Source: Azadirachta indica | Lineage: Eukaryota; Streptophyta; Magnoliopsida; Sapindales; Meliaceae | DNA length: 64,000 bases | Reading direction: 5' to 3' | Assembly: GCA_022749755.1 (NCBI GenBank) | Contig: CM040441.1 | Location: 11,533,475 to 11,597,474 of the forward strand | Shown here: positions 1 through 12,559 of the stretch, one piece after another | How positions within the stretch are numbered: the stretch's first letter is position 1 | How the letters are laid out: every line of letters starts with the position of its first letter | Made by a program: the position numbers and the translations under genes | Notes under the pieces: model-generated | Seen by the model: the letters and a program-made list of their open reading frames with translations, nothing else | Databases searched by the model: none | Told to the model about the DNA's origin: nothing

Positions 1-138
1 TATTACATTTGAGATAAAAGGAAAATTTTTCAACAATAATCATAAAAATTTGCATGTATATATGAAGTTTCCCAACAGAGAAAAAGAAAATAGATAAATG
101 AATCATTTGCTCTCAAGCTAGCTAGCGCTCAGTTCAAC

Positions 139-325
139 CCACCAGCATAATATGAACAGCATAGAATCTAATCCTACATAAAGGGTCAGCCATCATGTTT
201 GTGAATAATGCGACCCCGTTTTTAGACCCTATTTCACAATTCTTCTCAAGTTTCCCCACCACTTCAATATCTCTCTCTTCGTTGAATTCCCTTATTAGAA
301 CCTTGTTCTCCATCTTGTCAACCAT
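139..325 (-). CDS. HOOKLESS1-like GNAT N-acetyltransferase, first exon only
   Basis: The first exon of a minus-strand gene starts at the ATG at 325-323 and leaves the window to the left after one intron donor. The roughly 61 residues contain IREFNEERD, KLEKNCEIG, FTNMMADPLCRIRFY and IML, the usual N-terminal pattern of plant HOOKLESS1 (HLS1) and HLS1-like proteins of the GNAT fold, which act in apical-hook formation and hormone cross-talk. The exon can end at 143 (donor GTGGGT) or at 139 (donor GTTGAA); both would continue with the Val-Ala-Glu expected in the family. A second in-frame Met lies four codons in. The acetyl-CoA-binding part is outside the window, so activity cannot be judged. Another plant GNAT of the same subfamily is the main alternative. 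Confidence 0.72.
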
Positions 326-2466
326 GTTTCTCTCTTTTGCTAGCTAATAAGAGAAAAAAAAGTTGGTTACTGTCGACTAGGTTTTCCGACGAAGGAGGGA
401 AATAATTAAATAAAACTTTTCAATCACCAAATCTTTCTTCAGCCTCCTATGTAAACCCACCTCCGATTTCATTCTTATATTCTTACTTCATTTAGTTCTA
501 TCAGAAAACCAGCTAGCTAGGGCATTATTATCATTTTCTCTTTCTTTTTTTCATAATATTGTTTGTTTGTTTGTGGCTTAGGGCTACACACCTTTGTGGT
601 TACACCAGAACTTTGTGCACCTGTTGAGTATGCTAAATATCCCCTTCAAACTTTTTTGTGTTACATTGCGTGTTTTTACTGAGTTAAAGCTGGCAATTTT
701 TTTTTTTTTTTTTTCGAATAAGCTGTCTAAACGTTTCTTGCTCCTCAAAATTGGTGTTGGATTTTACGAATAGATTTTCTGAAACTTCATAATCTTTCGT
801 ACATACGTACCAGATGCATATGCATCTTTTATATTTTATACATGTTGCAAAATACAGAATTAGATGGATGGTTCTAATTAGCTCTTTCACTGAATTTATC
901 ATTTTTTTTTTTAACAAATTTTCATTATTTTGTTTTGTAACCTTGCGTACGTATAAATCTACTTCTCCTGGTGATAAATATTCTGCTGTGAAGAGTAGAG
1001 TACAAATGAGTAGTATTCATCTTTTTTCAACAAAATTCCTGGAGCCAACCAACCACAAAACTGTCGGCTAAATTTACTTACAAGGTAGACCCGTAGTGCG
1101 CATGTCGTCATTCAATTGTTGTATTTGCAGTTATATTCTCTGATACCCATACAAGTTTTTAAGCCAAAGTATGCTATACCATCATGTGAATGAGTTTACA
1201 ATTGGCCCTGGGTATAGGCCGCAGCCAGCACAGCAGGCAAGGCAAATAGGAAAAGAATATGTATCAATCATTTGATGTGCTAGTTTCAAATCACATCCCA
1301 GCTGTTCCCTAAAAGTAGTCTTCCAATTTATAATTGCCCTCTCTGTCCAACCCTTAAACCTAAGGTAACCTTCTGCAAAAAAATCTTTAATATTATTACA
1401 ATACCTTTTGACGTGTAATAATCCCGATTGCCAAACACTTGGATTCCGGATGCAACGTGGGCCAAGCAAGAAACCACGCATCCATAACATTAATATTTAT
1501 TTAATTTCAGTTAAACTAATTATAGTGTTTATAATTAATTTTATAAGCTAGCTAGCTATGTCAAAGAAGTTCTTTTATGTATATTACTAATAGCGGGAGA
1601 TTAATTATTTTGTGAAACTCTCTAAGAACAGTGATTTCACGAAATCTTAATGTTTCAACGTGGCTATGAGTGCGAGTCATGTTGCCTGTTGAGTCTAGCT
1701 TTTGCCACAGCAAACAGCAACAACTCGTGTAATTGGGACCGAAAACTGACTCAGTGTTCACACCTACCGTCAACACCGCCATTTCTCTTCCACATTTGTA
1801 CATATACTACCAGATTTTGTGCGTACGTATACACGAGCTTCTCTATTCATTTGATGGCATCATTCGTAATATTAATTTTTATTTATAATATAACGTTTAA
1901 CAGTTTATTAATTATTTTTCATAATAATTGAAAAACTTTTAAATTACAGTTATCTCAATTCAAATTAAACATGATTGCCTGCGTTTATATTTAGTTTTGA
2001 AATTATTAATTTTTATCTAATTTTAAGAGCACAATAATTAAATTATTTGATCTATAATACTTTTTTAATACTTGATATATGATATTTATTACTTATATTT
2101 TCACTAATTATATTTAATTTTTGGTGATTTTCATCTCACAATATGTGTGAATTAAAATAGTACGATGCTCTCTAATGTATTATTATATTGATATTTTTAT
2201 ATAATTTTATATTAAATGTGCTAAAGTTTGGTGTCGGATGTTTCAAAATTTAAGAATTTAGCATATATTGTAGCAAAGTTCATAGTTTTTCTAGTAGAAA
2301 TAATTGAAAACTAATCCAAAACGAATGCTTTAGTAAGGTGTAATTATAAAGTGAAAGAACGTGGGGTATCATAGCCCGTATTATTTACTCTAGGCCCAGG
2401 CGGCTCTTGATCCCACCATATTCAGCAAGAGTCACGAGAAGAAATTAATAAACCGGCTACCGTACT

Positions 2467-2488
2467 ACACACACACACACACACACAC
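2467..2488. repeat. (AC)11 microsatellite
   Basis: Eleven uninterrupted AC dinucleotides are read directly in the intergenic spacer. Confidence 0.95.
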
Positions 2489-3815
2489 ATACTCAGAAGT
2501 GTACATAATCATGCAGAGAACCCCCAAAAAATCAAAAACCTATTAGCTAACAACGACGTAACACAATACAACGCGTACGGTGGACCTATAAAACTAATAA
2601 TTAAAACAAAAACAAAAACAAAACAAATATCACCTTCAAACAAGCGAAAAAAAGAAAAACTTTCGAAAGTGAACCTATCCACAAAAATTCAGAGTCCTTT
2701 GCCCCAGCAACCACCAGCAAAGTCGTCCTTATAATGATCAATGCGGATGCAATTAATCCTCGCCGGCACGTCCATAGCAACAAATTTTACTATCACCATC
2801 AGCTCGCTTCATTCTTTTATTCTCTTCGAATGATCATTTACCACCCTTCGATCTTGGCTATAGGCATCATTCTCCTTCATTTCATTTAGGGTTTCTGCAC
2901 AGTAGTATATATGTCGCGATTTTGCTTCATTTGATCTGATTTTCTTTTTAACAGATATGTTTAAGATTAAAATTAATGTTGTAATTTTGAAATTAAACTA
3001 CAAAAATTGATGATAATTAATTTGTTTTTTTAACTTAACTTTTAAAATTAGATGAAAGTTAACATATTAAATAAATAAAAATTTAAGTAAGTTGGGCTTA
3101 TTGTACATTATGTATAACGAGTTAATCTAGATTTTGCTTTACTATCTATTTTCTTAAATATTTGGTGACATATATTTCTTTTTTAATTTTTTAAGATATT
3201 AAAATTAAATGTCTCCTCGCTCTCATTGAAACGAAGTTTGAGTTATACGTTAAATCAATTAGTAAACCTACGACTATGAAAATTGTTGTTATATTTACTG
3301 TTGTTAAAGCTAACCTCTACTAACCTTATCCAAAATAATGAATACAAATTTAAGTGTATAATAATCAGCTTTTGACTAATTATGAGGTGTAAAGCACGTT
3401 AATAATTAATAATACCAAGAGAAGCAACGTGAGCATTATTACCAATTGGAATATCTTCTATTCCGACATGCATGAATTATTATTAAATTTGAACGATTTG
3501 GTGGTCAATTAAGTTGCTTCTTTTGAAATTAAGGAGAGGTTAACTAAGTAATTAATTAGAAAGAAACGTGGATTTTTAAGATTAAAAAGAAAATAGAACG
3601 ATATTGTCATGTGTTTAATTCTTCTATTGAATAAATTAACATAGGCGATTTAAATTGAATTATCAATTGATTTCGGCCAACATTGGAACAAATGATAAAA
3701 AAAAAAAAACAAAATCCAAATAAAACCGTTAAAAGTATAGTTTATTTATTTCTATCAAGTAGGCCCTTAACAACCTTGTACGAAACAATTTTTTGATAAC
3801 TTATTGAAATGATTG

Positions 3816-3840
3816 ATATATATATATATATATATATATA
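3816..3840. repeat. (AT)12 microsatellite
   Basis: An uninterrupted AT dinucleotide run of about 25 bases lies in AT-rich spacer. Confidence 0.95.
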
Positions 3841-4396
3841 GTATTCATTACAACTTATATTATGATAGTTATTAAAATTCATATTATCCGTACGAAATAA
3901 ATTTTAATAGAGAGTGAGAATTTTTTCTTAGTTTAATAATACTTTAATTTTTTTTTTTTCAATACAAAGATTATGATTAATTCTATTTCTGTATTGAAAA
4001 GATTTTTTTAAATATTTAAAAATAAATTTTTTTTTTTAGAAATAAACATTTTAGTTGAATTTTTTTTCGGATTGATTACGAAGTATTACTTAAAAAATAT
4101 AATTAAAAGAATATAAATAACAAATTGGTATTAGAGGTCTATTTCATATAAATTAACAAATTATATTTTCATTCAAAAAAAAAAACGTTGTTGGGGACTC
4201 GAATGCTACTTTACTTTTCTCTTTTCTTTTTTCGACCCAAACTATATGCTTGAAATTCAATTCTTTAGGCAAGTTTCAGTTTCACAAGTCATCAACATGC
4301 ACGACAGTGGGCAGATAGACTGATCTTATCCCCATGATAAATAAACACGACGATATGATCGCAGCCGTTCATACGTCTAGACCGGCAATTTAAAAT

Positions 4397-5142
4397 TCTC
4401 CTCCGCGGGACCCAATCCTCTTAGGAAAATGCACAGAAACAACGTAAGAAAGCAAAAAAATCACCACCTAATCCGTGATTGAAACGACGCAACGAATTAC
4501 CGTCTCATCGATATCTCGTTCGAATTAGCGGCGAAGAAGCGACGGCTCGATTCAATTACAGGTTACTTTTTAACAATTACTGAATTTATTAAACAAAAAT
4601 TGCTTCTGTGCGTGTGAATTTCGGCTCTGTTTGATCGAAATTTTGTTGAATTAATTTACTTAGAATTTTTTATGCTTTACTAAGTTTCAAGTGCGAGATT
4701 TTTATGCAAAGTTATTTTCACGCGCATCGAATCCCGCTGAACTGGAATTTGATGAATTACTTAAAACTTAGTTATAAAATTGGATTAACTGGTAAATTAT
4801 AAGTTAAATCTTGCTGTGTTTAAGCTTCTCGAAATCATTTAATTTTATTAGTTTTGACTTATTAGGATGATATGAAACTATTTAGATACTTATAATTTGT
4901 ATATCTGCACCTTGAATTGGAGTATTTATTTTCCATATCTAAACCTGGTAGCATTTTTTGGATAATTTTTGGAAATTAATGTGCTTCTTGTTTCAGTTCG
5001 AGTAGCAGATAAAATTTTATTATTTCTGGAGTTACAATGTTTTGTGATTTTCATTTATGCTTCGTCAGCAAGTAGTTGTTGAGTGTTGCTGCAGTTTTTG
5101 TTGATATAAAGTGGGTTGCATACGGGTTTGAATTCGAGCATC
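4397..5142 (+). other. Probable 5' leader and leader intron of the cyclophilin gene
   Basis: A GC-richer stretch with pyrimidine-purine leader character (about 4400-4561) ends in a good donor, ACAG|GTTACT. The next plausible acceptor is TTTCAG at about 4991-4996, giving a leader intron of about 435 bases. The leader would resume at 4997 and run to the ATG at 5143. The boundaries are inferred from splice motifs only. Confidence 0.45.
5037..5075 (+). other. Short upstream ORF in the cyclophilin leader
   Basis: An ATG at 5037 opens a 12-codon frame ending in TAG at 5073-5075, 67 bases before the main ATG. It lies downstream of the predicted leader acceptor and so would be in the mature leader. 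Nothing shows that it is translated. Confidence 0.4.
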
Positions 5143-6957
5143 ATGGCGAGGATAAAACCTCAGGCTTTGCTGGTTCAAAGCAAACGGAAGAAGGGTCCGA
5201 CTCGAGTCAGTGCCACTGCAATTGTCATGTGCAACCTAATTGTTGTGGTGATAGTGTTATCCTTAGTTGCCACGTATAGACATTGGTCGCATAGGTTTCT
5301 TCGCTTCCTTACTCAAGTTTTTGATGTATAAATGTCAGAAAAGATTATTTCATTTGCTAGAATGACGGTGTGCTCATTTTCTTGTAGGTCAAATGAACAA
5401 GTAGGAAGTGATTTGTCAACTTTTGAGGTAGTCATTTAGAGTTGTGTGTACTCATGCATCAGTTTTTTCTCTAATTAGCCTCATTTCTTAGTATCTGCAT
5501 AATTCGGCTAAACTAATTACTCTTTCTGTTATTAAGGACACTGATGTCTTTGCGGGTTCAAAGAAGTTCGATCTTCCTGGCCATGCTGTAAGTTTGCCCA
5601 TGAAATGGTTGCTTTAATCTATTTCCTATGTTTTGCATGGTGTGAAAGTATATCTTTGCAGAGATAGTCATAATGTTTATTATTAGATGGTACACTCACT
5701 TAAACTACACTACTTTTTGCCTCTCGATACCGTTACCTAGTGCTTGTTATGTTCCTTTTTCCATGTAGGTTTTAAATACATCAAAAGGATATATGATAGT
5801 GGAACTTTTCAAAGATGGTTCTCCTGAAACTGTGGATAAATTTATTGACTTGTGGTAAGTATTTTTAGCCATGTACATCTATTGATATCGACTAGTGGAA
5901 GTATAATTCATTAACTTACAGTTAACCCAATCAGTCTCTCATGATCAGCTTGCTTGGAACTGAAAATTTTCGGTGTTGCTGGTGCATTGATTTTATTTGA
6001 ATACTTCAATGGATTATTCATGGTTTCAAGAATTTATGTCACAAATCGATGTTTTTCTCTTTCTTCAACTTCCTTTTTCTGCATTTTGTGAAAGTAGAAA
6101 AGGCTTTCCTTTCCTGCATGCCGAGAACTGGTGAAAGTGAATTAATCTCATTCTATCTCCTTGTTCTTGCATTTGCTTCCTGGATGATTTATACATATAG
6201 TTGTAACATTTTAGTAGCTTTATTTGCCTTTGCCTTTTCTGTGGATGTAGCTGGTGACACCCTTTGAAAACTATGAAATCTATACCACCCAAAAATATTT
6301 TATTATGTAATTCACTAATTGCTGGTTGTGATCTGAAACTTTGTGCCTGTTGCTCAACTCTTATTTGTTTTACACTCTTTAAAACTATCTTGACTTTGCA
6401 GTCAAAAGGGGCACTTCAAAGGGATGCCTTTTCATCATGTGATAAAAAACTATGTGATTCAAGCTGGGCATTCCCAAGGGCATGCAGCTGCAGAAGATTG
6501 GACATCAAAAGGGAAGATCCGTGGTCAACTTACGACCAGGTTTTCTATCTGCCATTGTAATAGTGTTTATTCAGGTTCTGTGTTCATTGTGCACTTGACC
6601 TAACATTTACTTGTTTACAACCAGTCCGAAGCACGAGGCATTTATGATTGGAACTGTAAAATCTAAAGATGGCAAAGAATTTGAGCTATATATTACAACT
6701 GCACCAATACCAGATCTAAATGATAAGCTAATTGTTTTTGGACGAGTCATCAAGGGTGAGGATGTGGTGCAGGTAACATATTTACGTTTGATGAGTAACC
6801 TGATTTGATATTTTCCATGGCTGCATTGAAGCTAACTTAGACTTTGTCCCCAACCACACTATGTAATCAGGAAATTGAAGAGGTGGATACAGATGAACAC
6901 TATCAACCCAAGTCACCTGTAGGGATCATCAATGTGACGTTGAAGCACGAGGTTTGA
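5143..6957 (+). CDS. CYP21-4: CYP21-4-type membrane-anchored cyclophilin-like peptidyl-prolyl isomerase
   Basis: Seven coding exons at 5143-5294, 5388-5427, 5537-5587, 5769-5854, 6402-6539, 6625-6772 and 6871-6957 join in frame to 233 residues. The start is set by the family N-terminus MARIKPQAL; the frame is open upstream but has no earlier ATG. Residues about 24-45 form one membrane segment after a basic stretch, giving a signal anchor. A divergent cyclophilin domain follows, starting at about [11 protein letters not shown] and ending at INVTLKHEV. The usual FHRVI catalytic arginine is replaced by histidine in [14 protein letters not shown], as I recall for this subfamily, so isomerase activity may be weak. 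Arabidopsis and rice CYP21-4 are reported at the Golgi; that location is inferred here. Arabidopsis CYP21-4 lies close to ALDH22A1, which is also the case in this window. Confidence 0.9.
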
Positions 6958-7789
6958 GCTTTTTTGTGGAGCTACTGTGAAGTTTTTCCATCGCACAGGA
7001 CTCATCAACTGAGTATGTTGTATTGCTACAATTTTCTTATTAATCTTGTATTTGGTACTGCCAGAAGAGTTTCCTTTCTTCTCTCTTCGCTTCTCTTTGA
7101 ATTGGAGGGGAGAAAGATGGGTTGTACTTAGCGGTGGTTTGGAGGCTTCGGAGGAATGTTTGTTGTTCATGAAAGTAAAGGATTTGTACTTTTGGGTAGA
7201 CAAATTACAAAATTTTGTTAGTTCTATATTTAAATTTTTGTGTTCCGCGCCGTTCTTGTGAAATTTCATTTCATTTACAGCTAGTTCATGTTCAGACTCA
7301 CTCTAAAAATGATTTTTGGGAAACTACGGTGAAGAAAAAAAAAGCAACGATGAATGCTACGGAATGAGTGAAATGGATTGAATTAGTTTGATTTTACTGA
7401 TTTTGATTTGGTCTTGATTTTTGTTAAATTAAAAAGCGAATGTATTCGGTTTTCAATTTGGAATCATGAAAATTAAAAAATAATTGAATTTGAAATGCTC
7501 GCCTCTCTGTTTGAGGCACCACTTCAACCGAAAACATGAATTTGAAAGAAATTTAAAAAAAAAAAATAACGAGATTAGACGCAAGCCGGTTATGATTTGG
7601 GCACTTAAATTGGGCCGAGGCACGGATTTCCATTCTCAACTAGATAACTCCGGTTTTAAAAAAAGCGCCAAAATTTCGCTCTCAAATTCAAAACACCGCC
7701 ATTTAATCAAAATCGAACCACGTCAAAGTTTCAAATTCCGCAACTGATTGAAGAGTTAAGAAATGAGTCTCTAGAACGAAGACTTGCTC
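6958..7789. other. 3' UTR of the cyclophilin gene and promoter of the OB-fold gene
   Basis: Two tandem plus-strand genes are separated by about 830 bases. The first part is T-rich and is probably 3' UTR. The part before 7790 holds no other supported gene, and short open frames here lack family features. Confidence 0.5.
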
Positions 7790-10700
7790 ATGGAAATTGA
7801 TCAACACAATCGAGAAGAAGATTCCTTTCTTGCATTGATCGAATATGCGAGGTCGATGCTATGGCCCGAAGAAGAATGTTCGAATAATGATGAATCCGAC
7901 TCCCAAGTTCCCGGATGGAGCTGGATCGCGTCACGGATCCTCAGGACTTGTACTGCTTATTCAAGCGGCGTCACCTTTGCAATTCTTCTCTCCGATCTCG
8001 CTCAGGTTAACTTTTTATTATTTCTAACTTTTATTGTATTTTTACTGGTGGCATTTTTAAAGACGTCTTTGTTTTAAAGGCGTGGAATGAGCAACGCAGG
8101 GCGGGTGGCCCCAAGAAAAGACCGGAAATTGTAAATCAATTGAGAAAAAATCATCGGAGAACTAAGCTTCCAAACACCGTCACAATTGATTGTATATATG
8201 AGAAGAATTTCTTGTCGTTAAATAGCGTTTTAGAAGCTGTTATTGTCAACGTTTTTCTTCTTCAAGGTACTGTTTCTTTGCATCTGAATCGAATTTTAGA
8301 ATTCTTTTTCAAATTTAAGCTAGATGCTAATGCATTTATCAAGTTTGGTGAGTATGAGATGATGGTTAAAATTTTAGGAGTGATTTTGATGAAGCTGGTT
8401 TCATTTTCTTACGGTTTACATCCCTGTTGATTCAGGTACGAACATTTATATGGTTACGTTGGGGGATTTTTGGAGCTCTAATACCATTGATCTTTATCTC
8501 CACCGTAGGTAAGCAGTTACTATTCTGTACCACTAGTTGTGCATATATGTTGAGAAACGTTAGCAATATTTGCAGAATCCCATAATTGGTAGATTTCCAC
8601 GTGATTTATGTTGGTTTTGAATGATACAATAACATGGTGGAGAGCTAAGCTAGAGATTATTAAGGCTTTTTTTGGGATTCCACTGTGATTTAAATGCGCA
8701 ATAGCTAAAATCTCACAACCCCTTAATTCCAAACAAAACTTGAGCACATCTCAAATAGTTTGATAATGTTAATAAAGTATATGATTTTACTACTCCTTTG
8801 TGTATGTTGAGCATCTCTTTATGTATGTATCACAATCATATGCTTTGTTAACTTTGCACCAGGTTGTTAGTAAGTTCATGACATTTTGTGCATTTTAGAT
8901 ATTATGATTTGGTGGATCCTCAAAATGGAATTTTAAAGAAAGGGAGGGAAGTTTTTCTCACAGGATGCTATCTCCGAACTGCCAGAGAAGGATGTGGTAG
9001 TCCAAAGCTTCTGCCAACAGAATATCTCGTGATAGTGTTGGATGAGGTAACTCCTTATCTCTTCTACCATATTATCATCCTTCCAGCTTAGATTTGGCTG
9101 AAATTCTTAGATTGGCTAATAGGTCAAATTCTGGTCAAAATCCAGCTTACGGACTACTTGTTTGCTTCTTTCTGTTGTTTTTATCATATTTAATAAAGAA
9201 ATCAAATACGATATTTTCTAGTATTAGTTCTGATTCATGTTTTGTATTCTAGGGTCAGGATCATGATGCTATTCTGCTAGATTTTTATTCAGATTCTTTT
9301 TCCTCCATTTCTATTGATGCATTCAACGATGGTGTTTCTTATTCATTTAATGCCAGGTATGTTTCCAATTTTCTCATTTAGATTTCTATCTTATGCTAAA
9401 TTACTGTTGCAGAATACGTTCTCGTTTCACATTGTTTTACTTGCTCTGTGTTATCTAGCATTTAAAAGAATTGGAACATTCTCTAAGAAATGGAAAACAG
9501 ATAACTAAACTTAAACAATTAAAACAATATATTGTTGTTTGTGTCATAAAATTAAGTATCAAATCAGTTCCCAAAGATATATTGAGATGATGCATGGTGC
9601 GGTCCTCCATTTGCTGATAATGGAGATGAGCAGTCCTTGTTTAAAAACCTTATACCTTTCTTTGTTTCTATTATGTAGGATTGAATCTATTGGGCTACTG
9701 GAAATTCAGGGGGAGTATGACAGTGTACAGAAGAGGGAAATCATTCTTGTTGATAATGATGGTGTTAAGCTAAAGTTTGTTTTGTGGGGTGAACAGGTTC
9801 TCCTTGCCAATCTTTTCAGGTAAATCTAGCTGATGGATGCATGCTTGTGTTGCCTTCTTCCCTGGGCCTAATACATTTATATCTCGCAGTGTAGGAAGTT
9901 TGCTTGCCCTGGATAGACCATATATTTCTTTAGAAACAAGTGAAGAGCTATGCCTTGAATATGGTAGTGCAACACAATTATACTTAGTGCCTTTCATTCA
10001 ACACGAGGAACAAGTAAGTGTGGCTTCTTGTAAAACTGAGAAAGTTGTCATTTGAAAATGGTGTTAACCTCTGTGTTCTGCAGGTATGCGTGGCATTGAC
10101 ACAAAATAGATATCAAGATTCAAGACTGCTTAGTGCAGCAGATCCTACTCAGGGTTCCCTAGTTTCCCAAATTACCTTGCCCTGTGATTCTCAGGGATCT
10201 ATTGACTTCAGTAACTATCCTTTTCGGGTGAGTTTATAGTTCTTTCTAACTTCAGTAACTATCCTACTCAGTGTGGCCTCAAACTAGTTGACTTATGAGT
10301 ACCTTTGCATTCAATTGAACCGTTTTTATTTGTCATTTTGTACAAAATTTTGCAGCCGTTTATAATTGACCTTTGTGACAAGATGACTGGTTTCAGCCTC
10401 TATGGTGTTGTCATAGACATTTTTCGGGAGAAAAATACTGCAGGAGTTGTTTTCTCTTTGAAAATTGAAGATACAACGGGAGTGATTAATGCAAAGCTTC
10501 ATTTTACAGACTCTTGGTACTGATAAGATCAGACTTAATTTTATAAAACAAGTACATCTTCATTGCCTTTATAATTTGTAAAAATTTCACATATTCTGTG
10601 TTTCTCAGGTCACTGGGAAGATTAGGCCTTGGTCACGTGGTATATATGTCGCGCTTGACATGCTGTAAGATGAAACCAAATTGGTATGCACACTCAGACG

Positions 10701-11735
10701 AATTTCACTTCATCAATGAATAATGATGTTCGAGTCAGTTAAAAGCAGTTCTGAAATGTGAAAACCGTGATGACAACAGAACCATTTTGCATTTGTCTCT
10801 CTCTTTTTTCTTTCAAATTTTGGCATCTCACCAAGTACTTGTTTAATTTGTTCAATAGCCTTGAAGTACTATGGTCTGAGAAGGATGTCGGAGCTTCTTT
10901 TGTTAACCTTAGTTGCTTGCCGGCATTACTAAACTCATCTTGTCTTCATAAATCGTCATGCCTTTCTGATCTAACCAACAGGGCTAGCTATATGCATGTA
11001 AGACTCTCCTATGAATTTCTGGCTTTCTGCATTCTATGTTCAAATCATAATGTCACGTTCACTAATCTGACTTCTATTTTGAACACATGCACAGATATGT
11101 CGAGTTTGGCTTGATCAAATTGATAGCTGTTATGTTACTACGAGATTTACTCATGCCATTTGCGGTCATTTTGTTAACGAGAGGCAGACTGGAGATTTTG
11201 AATGCAGTTTCTGTCACTGTATCGGTAGCACTGAACTTGTGCGCACTTTCCACCTGAGAATCACTCTTGCAGATGAGAGTGGCAAAGTTCTAGCATGGTG
11301 TACTGGTCAAACTGCGACAGAGTTGCTGCAAATATCTCCCAGTGAATTTTACGAGTTGCCCGAGGTAATTCCTACTCTCAGCAGCATTTATTTTTTCCTA
11401 GGCGCCAAGTAGGTTCAATTGGTACAATGTCGGAAACACATTTTGCCTTTAAATCACTGGACCATCAACTAATTATCAGTAGCGTTGCTCGCGTTAGTTC
11501 ACATGTTAGTGAAAAACTGTCTCAAATGAAGTTCTATTGAAATATCTTTGTATATGAAACAATTTTGATCGGTGTATTTCAGGAAGAGCAAGTTATGTAC
11601 CCTACTTCACTAGAAAATGAAAGATTTATGGTAGCGTTAGTGAATTGCAAAAGGCGGGAATATGGATCAGGGGACAATCCAAGTGAGAATCACGCAATAT
11701 CGTGGGAGATCACTAGTACACTCAAGTGTGAGTGA
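7790..11735 (+). CDS. RPA1/MEIOB-like OB-fold single-stranded DNA-binding protein
   Basis: Thirteen exons (7790-8005, 8080-8266, 8436-8508, 8899-9046, 9253-9356, 9679-9819, 9890-10013, 10084-10227, 10356-10516, 10609-10683, 10859-10997, 11095-11364, 11583-11735) keep one frame and give 644 residues. The start is the first in-frame ATG (MEIDQHNREED). Residues about 505-620 resemble the C-terminal OB fold of RPA70 and MEIOB: a zinc-ribbon pattern H524-x2-C527-x13-C541-x2-C544 is followed by a hydrophobic strand, LADESGKVLAWCTGQTATELL, and a Pro-Ser-Glu helix. The middle (about 290-340, EILVDNDGVKLKF..LW) looks like another OB fold. The N-terminal 120 residues match no domain I know. A role in recombination, telomere or repair single-strand DNA binding is inferred from the fold. 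CTC1 is an alternative, but plant CTC1 is about twice this length. Confidence 0.7.
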
Positions 11736-12559
11736 AAATTTTTGTAATATTATCAGATTTCAAATATGATGGTGGGTAAACCTCATTCTTAGAAGTTAGA
11801 AGTGAAAGGATGTTACAAGAATTCATATACCCATTAAGAACAGGTAGGGAAAAAAAATCAACGCGGAGGAGCTCCAGCGACAGTATTGCCGAAGAGCTAC
11901 TTTTTTTTTTTTTGTGTCTTTCAAGGATATTCTTGAGGGCTGCAACAAACACCGTTTCTAAAGTAAAAGATCCAGCAACTTGAGGATGCATAGAGTAACA
12001 AATTGAATTTTCCTCGAGTAAATTTGTACGTGCCGCAACTTCACTTGACAGCCGAATGCTCTCATTTTATAGTTTGTGCGCAAATGGTAGCAAGCTGATA
12101 GACGAAAATTCTAGAAGGTTGAATTGGTGCTGGATCCAATGAAGGTTTATCTTCTAGGAAATGTCAATGTGTACTTTTTGAAGTAGCTGAGAGCAGAATC
12201 TCCGTTAAAAGGTCAGAAAAAATTTACAGGCACTGGTACCTATGAATGTTATGCATACATACACTTTTGAGTTATGATCACCGATGGGAGTTAGAAAGTC
12301 GAGCTTTATTTCTACTTGGAAATGCTTGAAGAAGAACAGGAAAATTGCTCGTATTTAATTTTAGAAAGGAAAATACATGTTATATTAAACAAAGTATTAA
12401 TCTTGTGAACTTCTATGATAGTGTTGAAAAAACCTATTCACTTTCCAGTATGTTTTAGGAATCCAGAGTTTTAGAGTTTGAACAGAGGTGCGAGAGAACA
12501 AAATGTGCAAATAAAAGTTGCTAAATTGCTTGCAAAACAGATGTTCGCAGCTTTGCTAC
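11736..12559. other. Convergent 3' ends between the OB-fold gene and ALDH22A1
   Basis: Two genes converge here, so this 0.8 kb should hold both 3' UTRs. An A-rich tract and scattered short open frames are present; no further gene is supported. Confidence 0.5.

Larger units (their letters stand above)
326..4396. other. AT-rich intergenic spacer
   Basis: No gene can be supported here. The left part is the promoter and leader side of the HLS1-like gene. The rest is AT-rich with poly-A and poly-T runs and two microsatellites listed separately. A 102-codon open frame at 1182-1490 (minus) has no recognisable family or splice context. Confidence 0.6.

Noticed and set aside
1182..1490. 102-codon open frame on the minus strand
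   Set aside because: It has no domain, splice context or family resemblance that I recognise, and it lies in AT-rich spacer; a chance frame or old repeat is more likely.
7790..11735. Calling the OB-fold gene CTC1 of the CST complex
   Set aside because: The open structure gives 644 residues with natural ends; plant CTC1 is about 1,250 residues and begins differently. It could not be excluded without a profile search.
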